NCBI RefSeq assembly: GCF_003952225.1
Contig: NZ_CP034437.1
Location: forward strand, 4,788,501 to 4,852,500
Reading direction: 5' to 3'
DNA: 64,000 bases
Source of the DNA: Paenibacillus albus
Lineage (GTDB): Bacteria > Bacillota > Bacilli > Paenibacillales > Paenibacillaceae
A program made the translations under genes and the position numbers. Below the pieces are notes generated by a model that searched no databases, was not told the DNA's origin, and was given only the letters and a program-made list of their open reading frames with translations. This document shows positions 26,789 through 35,696 of the stretch, one piece after another (within the stretch, counting starts at the first letter, position 1; each line of letters opens with the position of its first letter).

Positions 26789-27670
26789 ATGACAACACTT
26801 TCGAATACAGAAGCAGTACAGCAAATCGGTTCGCTCAAGATGTGTTTCTACGGCGCAGGCTCAATGGCCGAAGCCATGGTAAGAGGCCTGCTGGACCGCG
26901 GTTTAACGGAACCGCAGCAAGTTAGCATGATGAATCGCTCGAACATCGACCGGCTTAATGAGCTCTCCTCCCGTTATGGCGTTCATACAGCGGCACAGAA
27001 TGAGGCAAAAGTAGCCATGCTGCGGGAAGCCGATATTGTCTTCCTCGCAATGAAGCCCAAAGACGCGGCAGAAGCGATTTTACAACTCCGCGATTTGCTT
27101 CATCCCGGTCAATTGATCGTTTCCATTATCGCTGGAATGACGATTAAGACGCTCGAAACACTGCTCGGCAAGCCGATGCCAATTGTGCGCACGATGCCGA
27201 ACACGTCAAGTACGATCGGACTTGGCGCAACAGGCGTCAGTTTCTCTTCTTCGGTCACGGCTACGCAGCGCTCGCTCGCTGAGCTGATGTTTCAATCGGT
27301 CGGTCTGACCGCTATCGTCGACGAGCCTATTCTCGATGTAGTCACTGGACTATCCGGCAGCGGTCCTGCCTATGTCTATTATTTGATGGAAGCGATGATT
27401 GCTGCCGGCTCTGAGCTTGGCTTATCCGAGGAGGCAGCGCGCGAACTGACGATTCAAACCGTACTAGGAGCTGCCCATATGGTAAAAGCTACAGGGGAGA
27501 ATCCGGCAGAACTACGCCGCAAAGTGACGTCCCCGAACGGTACGACTCATGCGGCAATCGAAAAATTGGATGCGAATAATTTCTCCGGCGGCGTAATCAG
27601 CGCAATTGCACGTGCTGCTGAGCGTGCGGCAGAAATGGGCGCAGAAATCGAAAGGAAAGCGACATCATGA
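26789..27670 (+). CDS. proC: Pyrroline-5-carboxylate reductase
   Basis: Last step of proline synthesis, reducing P5C to proline with NAD(P)H. It has an N-terminal Rossmann motif ([15 protein letters not shown]), the segments FLAMKPKD and VRTMPNTSS, and the C-terminal signature beginning [16 protein letters not shown]. The 293 residues include about 15 extra at the N-terminus. AGGAGG lies 11 nt before the ATG. Its stop overlaps the start of mtnW as ATGA, joining proline and methionine-salvage genes in one translational unit. Confidence 0.96.
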   Translation: MTTLSNTEAVQQIGSLKMCFYGAGSMAEAMVRGLLDRGLTEPQQVSMMNRSNIDRLNELSSRYGVHTAAQNEAKVAMLREADIVFLAMKPKDAAEAILQLRDLLHPGQLIVSIIAGMTIKTLETLLGKPMPIVRTMPNTSSTIGLGATGVSFSSSVTATQRSLAELMFQSVGLTAIVDEPILDVVTGLSGSGPAYVYYLMEAMIAAGSELGLSEEAARELTIQTVLGAAHMVKATGENPAELRRKVTSPNGTTHAAIEKLDANNFSGGVISAIARAAERAAEMGAEIERKATS

Positions 27671-28902
27671 GTAATGGCGCAGTATGTATAGCAACCTATC
27701 GTCTGCATGACGATAAAGCAGATTTTCAGAAGAAAGCACTGGGTATCGCAGTAGGGCTGACAGTAGGCAGCTGGACGGAGCTGCCGGAAGCGCGCAAAGC
27801 CGAGATGGAGAAGCATCTGGGCCGCGTCGTTTCTGTTGAAGCTCACGAACCGGCAGACGCCGCGCCAGGTGAGCGTTATGCGGATATCCGCATTGCCTAT
27901 CCGGATATCAACTTCAGCCGCGACCTTCCTGCCCTGCTCGTAACGGTATTCGGCAAGCTGTCTATGGACGGCAAGATCAAGCTGCTTGATCTCGATTTCT
28001 CTTCAGATTTCGTATCCGCATTCCCTGGACCGAAGTTCGGCATCTCCGGCATTCGCGATTTGCTAGGCGTATATGAGCGTCCACTGCTCATGAGCATCTT
28101 CAAATCCGTTATCGGTCATGACCTGCATAATCTGCGCGACCAGTTCTACAAGCAGGCGCTTGGCGGCGTCGATCTGATTAAGGATGATGAAATCCTGTTC
28201 GAGAACCCGCTCACTCCACTGGAGAAGCGTGTGGAAGCATGTATGGAAGCGGCGCGTCAAGCCGAAGCCGAAACTGGCCAGAAGCTGCTCTACGCCGTGA
28301 ATTTGACTGGGCCTACATCGAAGCTGGCTTCGCAAGCGAAGCGTGCAATCGCAGCTGGAGCTAATGCCCTGCTCTTCAACGTCTTGGCTTACGGCTACGA
28401 CGTGTTGCATGAGCTGAGCAGCGATCCGGAAATTTCGGTTCCGATAGCCGCTCACCCAGCGATGGCTGGGGCACTTTATCCATCTCCGCATTATGGAATT
28501 GCAGCTCCGCTATTGCTTGGCAAGCTGATGCGCCTTGCCGGTGCGGATCTCGCCCTCTTCCCTTCGCCATACGGCTCGGTCGTTATGCCAAGAGAAGAGA
28601 ACCTTGCAGTTCAAGCCGCGCTCATCGATGCGGCATTGCCTGTACGTACGAGCTTCCCGGTTCCTTCAGCGGGCATTCACCCGGGACTTGTCCCTCTCAT
28701 TCTGCGCGACTTCGGCACCGAAGTGGTCGTGAATGCAGGCGGCGGCATCCATGGACATCCAATGGGGACCGCAGCTGGCGGTCATGCATTCCGTCAAGCG
28801 ATGGCAGCGGCCGGCGCAGGCGTTCCATTGCCTGACGCAGCAGCACAGCCTGGTAATGAAGCACTCAAGGCTGCGATTGAATTGTGGGGGTATAAACAGT
28901 AA
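27667..28902 (+). CDS. mtnW: 2,3-diketo-5-methylthiopentyl-1-phosphate enolase (RuBisCO-like protein)
   Basis: RuBisCO-like protein of methionine salvage; enolises DK-MTP-1-P. It has 411 residues. The metal-binding centre [10 protein letters not shown] keeps the carbamylatable Lys and the acidic ligands, while RuBisCO carboxylase residues are not conserved elsewhere, as expected for this family. Other motifs are [16 protein letters not shown] and [18 protein letters not shown] for phosphate binding. It begins inside the proC stop (ATGA) and its own stop overlaps the mtnX start (TAATG), so translation is tightly coupled. Confidence 0.95.
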   Translation: MSNGAVCIATYRLHDDKADFQKKALGIAVGLTVGSWTELPEARKAEMEKHLGRVVSVEAHEPADAAPGERYADIRIAYPDINFSRDLPALLVTVFGKLSMDGKIKLLDLDFSSDFVSAFPGPKFGISGIRDLLGVYERPLLMSIFKSVIGHDLHNLRDQFYKQALGGVDLIKDDEILFENPLTPLEKRVEACMEAARQAEAETGQKLLYAVNLTGPTSKLASQAKRAIAAGANALLFNVLAYGYDVLHELSSDPEISVPIAAHPAMAGALYPSPHYGIAAPLLLGKLMRLAGADLALFPSPYGSVVMPREENLAVQAALIDAALPVRTSFPVPSAGIHPGLVPLILRDFGTEVVVNAGGGIHGHPMGTAAGGHAFRQAMAAAGAGVPLPDAAAQPGNEALKAAIELWGYKQ

Positions 28903-29561
28903 TGAAACGCGTTATTTTTTGCGATTTTGACGGTACGATTACCGAGAACGATAACATAGTCGCGATTATCCGTCATTTCAACCCTCCCGGCTGGGAGACG
29001 ATTGTAAACGATATTGTCGCGCAGCGCAAAACAATCCGAGAAGGTGTTGGCGAGATGTTCCGCCTACTGCCCACATCGATGAAACGTGAAGTTGTGGACT
29101 ATGCCATCTCGAATGCGAAGATTCGTGCAGGTTTCGCAGAGCTGCTGCAGTTCTGCAAAGATACCGATATCGAGTTCTACGTCACGAGCGGCGGAATCGA
29201 CTTCTTCGTCTATCCGCTGCTTGCGCCATTCGGCATTTCGGAGGAGCGCATTTATTGCAACGGAAGTGATTTCTCTGGCGAACAGATTGAGATCACTTGG
29301 CCGCATCCATGCGATGGCGATTGCAAGACCGATTGCGGCATGTGCAAATCGACAATCATCCGCCGCTTCCCTGGAGAGCGCTATGAACGAATTATTATCG
29401 GCGACAGCGTTACGGACTTTGAAGGCGCGAAGCTCGTGGATACCGTATTCGCACGCTCTCATCTAATCCTGAAATGCAAGGAGCTCGGACTTCCTTATCA
29501 CCCGTTCGAGACATTCCATGACGTTATAAAGGTTCTAAAACTGCAGGAGGCGACGACTTAA
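28902..29561 (+). CDS. mtnX: 2-hydroxy-3-keto-5-methylthiopentenyl-1-phosphate phosphatase
   Basis: HAD-superfamily phosphatase that dephosphorylates the MtnW product. The DxD motif is FCDFDGTITENDN near the N-terminus; motif II is VTSGGIDFFV, and the C-terminal acidic motif is IGDSVTDFEGAK. A Cys-rich loop (CDGDCKTDCGMCK) lies in the cap region. The protein has 219 residues, normal for MtnX. The start overlaps the mtnW stop and the end is 2 bp before mtnB. Confidence 0.94.
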   Translation: MKRVIFCDFDGTITENDNIVAIIRHFNPPGWETIVNDIVAQRKTIREGVGEMFRLLPTSMKREVVDYAISNAKIRAGFAELLQFCKDTDIEFYVTSGGIDFFVYPLLAPFGISEERIYCNGSDFSGEQIEITWPHPCDGDCKTDCGMCKSTIIRRFPGERYERIIIGDSVTDFEGAKLVDTVFARSHLILKCKELGLPYHPFETFHDVIKVLKLQEATT

Positions 29562-29563
29562 CA

Positions 29564-30214
29564 ATGTCATTTGAACAAATTGCTACAGAGGATAAACAGC
29601 GTGCGCTTGCAGAGCTTACGGAAGTGAAGAGCCTCTTCGCTTCCCGCGGCTGGTTCCCTGGCACAAGCGGCAACCTGTCCATCCGTGTCGGCGATTACAA
29701 GCCGGACGAATTCCATTTTGCCATTACGGCGAGCGGTAAGGACAAGTCGCTCTCCACTTCGGAGGACTTCCTGTTCGTTGACCAAGCGGGTAAGCCTTGC
29801 GAGACAACAAGGCTCAAGCCATCTGCGGAGACGCTCATCCATTGTGAGATTTATCGTCAAACAGGCGCAGGTGCGATCTTTCACATTCATTCCGTGTTCA
29901 ACAGTATCGTGTCGGAGCTGTTCTGGGAGCGCAAGTCGATCCCTGTCGACGGCGTTGAGCTGATCAAAGCATTCAACATTTGGGACGAGGAAGCGCATAT
30001 CGATATTCCAATCGTTTCGAATTTCGCGCATATTCCGAGCATCGTGCCGGAAGTTACGGAACGTCTTGATCCCCGTATCCCTGGCATTATGCTGCGCAAG
30101 CATGGCATCTACGCTTGGGGTGCGAACGCATTCGAAGCGAAACGCCATCTGGAAGCGTTCGAGTTTCTGTTCGAATATGTATACCGCTGGGAGCTGCTGC
30201 AACGCAAGGCGTAG
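29564..30214 (+). CDS. mtnB: Methylthioribulose-1-phosphate dehydratase
   Basis: Class II aldolase-like zinc enzyme of methionine salvage that dehydrates MTRu-1-P. Residues FPGTSGNLSIR bind substrate phosphate; zinc ligands are in FHIHSVFN (two His) and KHGIYAWG. The protein has 216 residues. AGGAGG lies 13 nt before the ATG, inside mtnX. It is the last gene of the pro-mtn unit and is followed by a bidirectional terminator. In B. subtilis mtnD follows here; it is absent. Confidence 0.94.
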   Translation: MSFEQIATEDKQRALAELTEVKSLFASRGWFPGTSGNLSIRVGDYKPDEFHFAITASGKDKSLSTSEDFLFVDQAGKPCETTRLKPSAETLIHCEIYRQTGAGAIFHIHSVFNSIVSELFWERKSIPVDGVELIKAFNIWDEEAHIDIPIVSNFAHIPSIVPEVTERLDPRIPGIMLRKHGIYAWGANAFEAKRHLEAFEFLFEYVYRWELLQRKA

Positions 30215-30226
30215 CCGCAACCGCAC

Positions 30227-30282
30227 AAAAGGCGATAAAATCGGCTGCACATCCCGTGCGTCAGCTGGTTTTATCGCCTTTT
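30227..30282. terminator. Bidirectional terminator between mtnB and the DUF2515-like gene
   Basis: AAAAGGCGATAAAA (30227-30240) pairs perfectly with TTTTATCGCCTTTT (30269-30282), with a smaller inner stem. T-runs exist on both strands. On the minus strand the hairpin covers the end of the opposing gene. Confidence 0.85.
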
Positions 30283-31559
30283 ATTCTCTCTTGGAACGCC
30301 ATCCGCAGCGCCTCTGCGGCAATCACGGCAAGCTCGATTTTGTTCAGCGCATAGCAGTGCTCCTCGGTCATCTCGAAGACAGCCGGCAACGGAAGCTCGG
30401 CGGCGGCGAAATAGCGAACCACTTCATCCTTCACTGCAAGGAACCAGTCCTCCCGTTTCGCGGCCTCAAATGGAACGTCCTCCCACGCTGAAGCCAGCTC
30501 CAGGCTAGTAAGCTTATAAGCCCCGGCACGCAGCTGGCAGCCTTCCAGCTTCTCCGTATACGGCACCGATGAGGCGGCTGGATTCTGCTCCTTCGTGAAC
30601 AGCTGAAGTGCGTAATCCGCTCGCGAAGCTGTATGTGGTACAGCGCGAACAAATGCATGTACGCCTGATGAGACTTCGGGTACGCCAAACATGACGGCAT
30701 ACAAACGTTTACCGAACTCGATCCGCTCCTCCAAGTCTTTGAAGTCCTCCAGAATAAGACCAGCTAGCCTCTTCTCTACACATCCATGCTTACAATAAGG
30801 CATGAACACTGCATTCGTCTGCAGAGGAGATTGCAGCAAGAAGGATGGCTGATCGAGCACATGCTGCTTAAAGAACTGACTTTGAATGATCGGCTCCTCG
30901 ATCACATGCTGTTCATTGACGATAAGCGCAGTCGTAAGAAGCGCAGAGTCTCTTCGTCGCCAGAATTGCGACCATACCGGCTTCATGAAAGCTGACACCT
31001 CAAAGGCCGGCAACAGATCGAAGAGCTCTCTTCCTGCCTTGCATGACGCTTCGTAGAGCAGCAGCTGCGGATAGGCATCTTGAAAAATAAGCGAGTTCGC
31101 CCGTTCAAGCAGCAGAAACGTATCTTTCCGGTGACGCTCATCAAGCAGCCTTGGCAGTAAATCCCCTTGCAAATCCGTCATATTCCAGCCGCCATTGCGG
31201 GAAACCACATGTGCGAGCAATGCCCAGTGCAGCTCCTGACTTCGAAAATAAACCGCACGGTACGCTTCTGTCCGCGTTACGTTATTCCGATTGCACTGCT
31301 CTGTTTCGTGAAGGATGCGATGGATAAGCGCTCTTTCGTCCTTCGTATATTCATGCACATGGTTCTCTTGAATTTCTGACGGCAGCGATTTCCAATCACG
31401 CTGCAGCTCGCGAACAAGCTCTTGCCGCAATTTTGGCGCTTCTGCTTGAAGCAGCTGCTGCTCCGATTTCGTTCGGGCTCGCTGCTTCATCGCGACGTAC
31501 CCCAGCAGCTTGGCAGGCAGCTGTGCCAGCAGTTTTAACAGCTTGAGCAGGCGATTCAT
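30261..31559 (-). CDS. DUF2515 family protein (YppC-like)
   Basis: A 432-residue protein without known activity. It begins with a basic amphipathic or weakly hydrophobic stretch (LLKLLKLLAQLPAKLLGYV), then has the family-like segment NNVTRTEAYR...ELHWALLAHVVSRNGGWNMTDLQG, here quoted only in part. I recall this as DUF2515, represented by B. subtilis YppC, but could not check it. The start at 31559 follows AGGAGGG by 8 nt; a longer frame to 31607 lacks a site. It converges with mtnB and is divergent from the SRAP gene. Confidence 0.65.
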   Translation of the reverse strand: MNRLLKLLKLLAQLPAKLLGYVAMKQRARTKSEQQLLQAEAPKLRQELVRELQRDWKSLPSEIQENHVHEYTKDERALIHRILHETEQCNRNNVTRTEAYRAVYFRSQELHWALLAHVVSRNGGWNMTDLQGDLLPRLLDERHRKDTFLLLERANSLIFQDAYPQLLLYEASCKAGRELFDLLPAFEVSAFMKPVWSQFWRRRDSALLTTALIVNEQHVIEEPIIQSQFFKQHVLDQPSFLLQSPLQTNAVFMPYCKHGCVEKRLAGLILEDFKDLEERIEFGKRLYAVMFGVPEVSSGVHAFVRAVPHTASRADYALQLFTKEQNPAASSVPYTEKLEGCQLRAGAYKLTSLELASAWEDVPFEAAKREDWFLAVKDEVVRYFAAAELPLPAVFEMTEEHCYALNKIELAVIAAEALRMAFQERIKGDKTS

Positions 31560-31683
31560 CCACCACGCCCTCCTTCCTTTCATCTGCCTAAACGATAGTA
31601 TCGGCATCGCTACACTCGATTAGCCCCACGTAGTATACTTGAATTAGAGAAGCGAATGTAAATGAGAAAAGAGGTGCAGCCGA

Positions 31684-32361
31684 ATGTGCGGACGGTATAC
31701 GATAACGATCACGATGGAAGAGCTTATGCTACGGTATTTCATTTCCTCAGCGAATGTGCCTTTTCATAAGCCTAAATATAATGTAGCCCCAGGCCAGATG
31801 ATCATGGCCATCATTAATGATGGCCAGCAGAACCGACTTGGCGAGCTCAAATGGGGGCTTGTCCCTTCTTGGGCAGACAGCCCGAAGGTGGGGTCGAAGA
31901 TGCTTAATGCACGTGCGGAAACGGCATGGGAGAAGCCGGCATTCCGCGAACTGATCCGTCGCAAACGCTGCATCATTCCTGCTGACGGATTCTATGACTG
32001 GCAGCTGGATAAGCAAGGCGGGAAGCAGCCGATGCGGATTGTGCGAAGTGACCGCAAGCCATTCGGCATGGCTGGACTGTATGATACGTGGGTTTCGCAA
32101 GAAGGTGTCAAGCTAAGTACGTGCACGATTCTGACGACAACACCGAACGAGCTGATGGAACCGATCCACGATCGGATGCCAGTCATTCTTCATGAAGAGG
32201 ACGAGTCCCTCTGGCTAAATCGGCGCATTCAGACCCGTGCGGAGCTCGATAAACTGTTGGTTCCGTTCCCTTCGGAGCTGATGGATGCCTACCCTGTGGC
32301 TAAGACTGTCGGCAGCGTCACCTATGACGACGCATCCTGCATCGAACCGTTATCGAGCTAA
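31684..32361 (+). CDS. SOS response-associated peptidase (SRAP/YedK/HMCES family)
   Basis: Protein that forms a covalent link with abasic sites in single-stranded DNA and protects them. After loss of Met1 the N-terminal Cys2 (MCGRYT) is the nucleophile. Other family motifs are WGLVPSWAD, NARAET (active-site Asn), and IHDRMPVIL (active-site His). The usual GFYEW motif reads GFYDW here, with Asp where the catalytic Glu is expected. The protein has 225 residues and an AGAGGTG site before the ATG. No LexA box was recognised upstream. Confidence 0.9.
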   Translation: MCGRYTITITMEELMLRYFISSANVPFHKPKYNVAPGQMIMAIINDGQQNRLGELKWGLVPSWADSPKVGSKMLNARAETAWEKPAFRELIRRKRCIIPADGFYDWQLDKQGGKQPMRIVRSDRKPFGMAGLYDTWVSQEGVKLSTCTILTTTPNELMEPIHDRMPVILHEEDESLWLNRRIQTRAELDKLLVPFPSELMDAYPVAKTVGSVTYDDASCIEPLSS

Positions 32362-32384
32362 TCCAATAATAATTATCCGCACAA

Positions 32385-32414
32385 TAAAAAAAACCGCCAA
32401 TCCGAAGATTAGCG
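32385..32414 (-). terminator. Terminator of the SpoVIF-like gene
   Basis: On the minus strand CCGCTAATC and GGATTGGCGG form a hairpin with a TTC loop, followed by eight T. The stop codon of the gene lies inside the stem. Confidence 0.85.
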
Positions 32415-32696
32415 GAACATCGCCCATAATTTGATTAAACTCAGCGTATTATTAGGATCAATCTTCGTACCGAGCACGAACGAGATCAGCTGTTCTTCTT
32501 GGAGCTCCGTTAGCGGCTCGTGCAATATACCGGCTGCTGCCCGTACGAGCTTGCGCACCTTGAGCCGGTCTTGCAAATCGTATTTGGTCACACCATTGAG
32601 CAGCATCTTTACGCGATCCTTGGTGACGGGATTCTTCATCTTCACTTTCACACGCTCGACCAGATCCGGCCGTATGCCGTATTTCGTGTAACTCAT
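32409..32696 (-). CDS. SpoVIF-like sporulation protein (tentative)
   Basis: A 95-residue, basic, helical, soluble protein. The pattern of a Lys-rich helix (DRVKMLLNGVTKYDLQDR) followed by VRKLVRAAAGILHEPLTELQEEQLISFVLG resembles the stage VI sporulation protein F family as I remember it. That identification is tentative. It lies 75 bp downstream of recG on the same strand and ends in its own terminator. Confidence 0.6.
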   Translation of the reverse strand: MSYTKYGIRPDLVERVKVKMKNPVTKDRVKMLLNGVTKYDLQDRLKVRKLVRAAAGILHEPLTELQEEQLISFVLGTKIDPNNTLSLIKLWAMFR

Positions 32697-32771
32697 CTTC
32701 GATATAGCACCTCCGTCCGGCTTCTAAAAGCCATTCGTTGTACTATATGCCGGGTCAGCGCTTTTAAGAAA

Positions 32772-34820
32772 CTAGTCCAACAGCTCTCCCTGAAAAAGTT
32801 GCTCTCGCCTAAGCACGTCTCGCATTCTCGCGTAAGCAGCCGCACTCCAGAAATCCGGCCTAGCGGTCAGCTCTGCCGCATCGTCACGCGCATCCTCAAG
32901 CACCCCGAAATCTGCTGCCATATCGGCGAGCTTGAAGTCCGGCACCCCGCTCTGCTTCGTCCCGAAGAAATCGCCGGGTCCGCGCAGCTCGAGATCTCTT
33001 CGCGAGACTTCGAAGCCATCATCGGTCTCGGTCATTATCTTCATTCGCTCCCGGCCATTCTCCGACTTCGGATCAGCAATGAGTACACAATACGATTGAT
33101 GGGCGCCTCGGCCAACCCGTCCGCGCAGCTGATGCAGCTGCGAGAGACCGAATCGCTCCGCATCCATAATGATCATGAGCGTTGCATTCGGTACGTCTAC
33201 GCCGACCTCTACAACTGTCGTTGCGACAAGCACATGCACCTCATTCTCGCTGAATGCTCGCATGACCTCGTCTTTCTCCGCCGTTGTAAGCCGGCCGTGC
33301 AATAAGCCGATACGCAGATCCGGGAACGCCTGCTGAATTTGAATATGCAGGTCAATCGCATTCTGAACGTCAAGCTTATCCGACTCTTCAATGAGCGGAC
33401 AGATGAAGTAGCATTGACGCCCCGCCTCTACTTCCCGGCGAATAAAGCCGAGCACGCGGTCCAGCATATTGTGCTTGACCCAATTCGTCTGAATAGGTTT
33501 GCGTCCTTGCGGTCTCTCGCGCAGCGTCGAAACATCCAGATCCCCGAATGCCGTTATCGCAAGCGTTCTCGGAATCGGCGTTGCTGTCATCGTTAGCACA
33601 TCCGGGTTCATCCCTTTGCGGCGCAGTACGCTGCGCTGGTTGACGCCGAACCGGTGCTGCTCATCGGTAACGACGAGGCCAAGGCTGCGGAAGTTAACGC
33701 CTTCTTGAATAATCGCCTGCGTACCGACGATGACATCGATGAGCCCCATCTGCAGCCCTGCCAGCACATCCCGCCGTTTCTTATCCGTGAGGCTGCCCGT
33801 TAACAAGCCTACCTGCAGCCCTACGCCTCCCAGAAGCTTCTGTAGCGAACGGTAATGCTGCTCCGCAAGTATCTCCGTCGGCACCATGAGCGCGCCTTGA
33901 TGACCTGCTTTCACTGCGGCAAACAGCGCAATCGCTGCCACGACTGTTTTGCCTGAGCCGACATCGCCTTGCAGCAGCCGATTCATACAAGAAGGGTTGC
34001 GCATATCAATGAGGATCTCATTGACGACTTTCTTCTGCGAATCCGTCAGCTCAAAAGGAAGCGTGCGAACGAAGACACGAATCGACTCCCCGTCAACAAC
34101 ATGCGCGACCCCGTCCTGCCGTTTCCGATTTATCGTCCGGTATGCCTGCAGCTTGAGTTGGAATAAGAACAGCTCCTCGAACACAAGCCTTCGCCTTGCC
34201 GCTTGTCCCATTGCGATATCCTCAGGGTTATGGATATGCATAACCGCTTCTTTGCGAGGCATCAGCCCATGCTTGTCCATAAGCTCAACCGGCAGCATCT
34301 CTTCTATCATCTCTCCGTATTGCAACAGTGCCTGATTGATCATTTTGCGCATCCACGGCTGCGTGATGCTCCCGCCAACCGAATAAACCGATTGGAGCGT
34401 CCCAGATCTGGCTTTCCCTTTATCGGGGAACTCCGAATCCGACACGGTCATCTGCAGCCGATGCTGCTCCCACTTGCCTGTGATTACGATATCACGCCCG
34501 GGGATCAGCTGCTCTTGCAGAAAATGCCGATTGAACCACACTGCCGTAATCAGCACGTTCTCGATGGCGATTTTGCAAGTAAGCCTCGTCTTCGCCTTGC
34601 CGTATCGCTGAAGCAGTGGGTTACCCATGATTTTGCCTTCAAAAGTCGCTTTCTCGCCGTCTTTTGTTTCCCCAATGTTCCGAATGCGGTAATCCTCGTA
34701 CCGAAACGGAAAGTAATCCAGCAAATCAGCGATCGTATGAACGCCAAAGGCGTGAAGCTCTTGTTCTTTCTGAGCACTCACGCCTTTTATTTGCCGGACC
34801 GTAAGTTCATCCAGCTTCAT
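32772..34820 (-). CDS. recG: ATP-dependent DNA helicase RecG
   Basis: Branch-migration helicase that reverses stalled forks and processes Holliday junctions. An N-terminal wedge/OB domain (about residues 1-230) precedes the helicase core with Walker A LQGDVGSGKTVVA, the DEQHRFG box, TATPIPRTLA, and motif VI QLRGRVGRG. The C-terminus has SGVPDFKLADM. The protein has 682 residues, the usual size. It is followed by the SpoVIF-like gene and preceded by degV after 9 bp. Confidence 0.97.
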   Translation of the reverse strand: MKLDELTVRQIKGVSAQKEQELHAFGVHTIADLLDYFPFRYEDYRIRNIGETKDGEKATFEGKIMGNPLLQRYGKAKTRLTCKIAIENVLITAVWFNRHFLQEQLIPGRDIVITGKWEQHRLQMTVSDSEFPDKGKARSGTLQSVYSVGGSITQPWMRKMINQALLQYGEMIEEMLPVELMDKHGLMPRKEAVMHIHNPEDIAMGQAARRRLVFEELFLFQLKLQAYRTINRKRQDGVAHVVDGESIRVFVRTLPFELTDSQKKVVNEILIDMRNPSCMNRLLQGDVGSGKTVVAAIALFAAVKAGHQGALMVPTEILAEQHYRSLQKLLGGVGLQVGLLTGSLTDKKRRDVLAGLQMGLIDVIVGTQAIIQEGVNFRSLGLVVTDEQHRFGVNQRSVLRRKGMNPDVLTMTATPIPRTLAITAFGDLDVSTLRERPQGRKPIQTNWVKHNMLDRVLGFIRREVEAGRQCYFICPLIEESDKLDVQNAIDLHIQIQQAFPDLRIGLLHGRLTTAEKDEVMRAFSENEVHVLVATTVVEVGVDVPNATLMIIMDAERFGLSQLHQLRGRVGRGAHQSYCVLIADPKSENGRERMKIMTETDDGFEVSRRDLELRGPGDFFGTKQSGVPDFKLADMAADFGVLEDARDDAAELTARPDFWSAAAYARMRDVLRREQLFQGELLD

Positions 34821-34829
34821 CTCTCAACC

Positions 34830-35684
34830 TCACACTCGCGTAATGAATAACGCAGCGGCGCCAGGGCCGGCATGCGTTCCGATAACGGAGCCGATCTCCG
34901 TCTGCCTGATTGTAACGACCTTCAATTGCGTCTGCGCAAGAGCCGCAAGCTCCTTCGCAAGATCGCTCTTGTGCGTCCAGCCAACCGTCATCTCAACCGC
35001 ATCATCGCCATATTCCTGCTTGAACAGATCCACGATGCGCTGCATCGCCTTCTTCGTGCCGCGAACCTTATCGACCGCCGACACTTCGCCTTCCTGGTCG
35101 ATCGTCAGTATCGGTTTAATATTCAGTATCGAACCGAATAATGCAGCAGCTTTGCCGATACGGCCGCCCTTCTGCAAGTAATCGAGCGTGTCGAGCAGGA
35201 AGTAAACTTTGCGATTCTTTATCATTTCATCGATCTTCGCAAGAATCCGCTCTTTCGATTCGCCGGCAGCAGCCATTTCCGCAGCTGTCACGGCAAGCAT
35301 GCCACAACCAAACGATGCCGACTTGGAATCGATTACGGTGATGTCATTGGCCGTTTCAAGAAGCGTAGAGCCCAGAACCGCGGACTGATAAGTGCCGCTA
35401 AGCGCTGAAGACAGATGAATCGAGATAATGGATTGATCCGGTTTCTGGGCAAGCTGCCGCTCGTACATCTCCATAAATTCCGTCGGAGACGGCTGCGACG
35501 TCTTCGGCAGCAGCTCTGACTTCGCCAAACGCTCGTAGAATTCATTGTTCGTAATCGTCACCGTATCGAGGAACGATTCTTCTCCGAACAATACTTTCAG
35601 CGGTACCATCTCGATACCAAGCTGCTCTCGAACGCGCTTCGGCACATCGGCCGTGCTGTCCGTTATGATTTTGACTGCGCTCAT
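34830..35684 (-). CDS. DegV family fatty-acid-binding protein (FakB-like)
   Basis: Lipid carrier that presents an exogenous fatty acid to the FakA kinase. DegV motifs are IITDSTADVP at the N-terminus, SQPSPTEF, IHLSSALSGTYQSA, DSKSASFGCG and DTLDYLQKGGRIG. The C-terminus has GTHAGPGAAALF, and the length of 284 residues is typical. It lies 12 bp after the FakA-like gene, which supports a two-component fatty-acid kinase. Confidence 0.92.
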   Translation of the reverse strand: MSAVKIITDSTADVPKRVREQLGIEMVPLKVLFGEESFLDTVTITNNEFYERLAKSELLPKTSQPSPTEFMEMYERQLAQKPDQSIISIHLSSALSGTYQSAVLGSTLLETANDITVIDSKSASFGCGMLAVTAAEMAAAGESKERILAKIDEMIKNRKVYFLLDTLDYLQKGGRIGKAAALFGSILNIKPILTIDQEGEVSAVDKVRGTKKAMQRIVDLFKQEYGDDAVEMTVGWTHKSDLAKELAALAQTQLKVVTIRQTEIGSVIGTHAGPGAAALFITRV

Positions 35685-35696
35685 CCTACATGCCCC

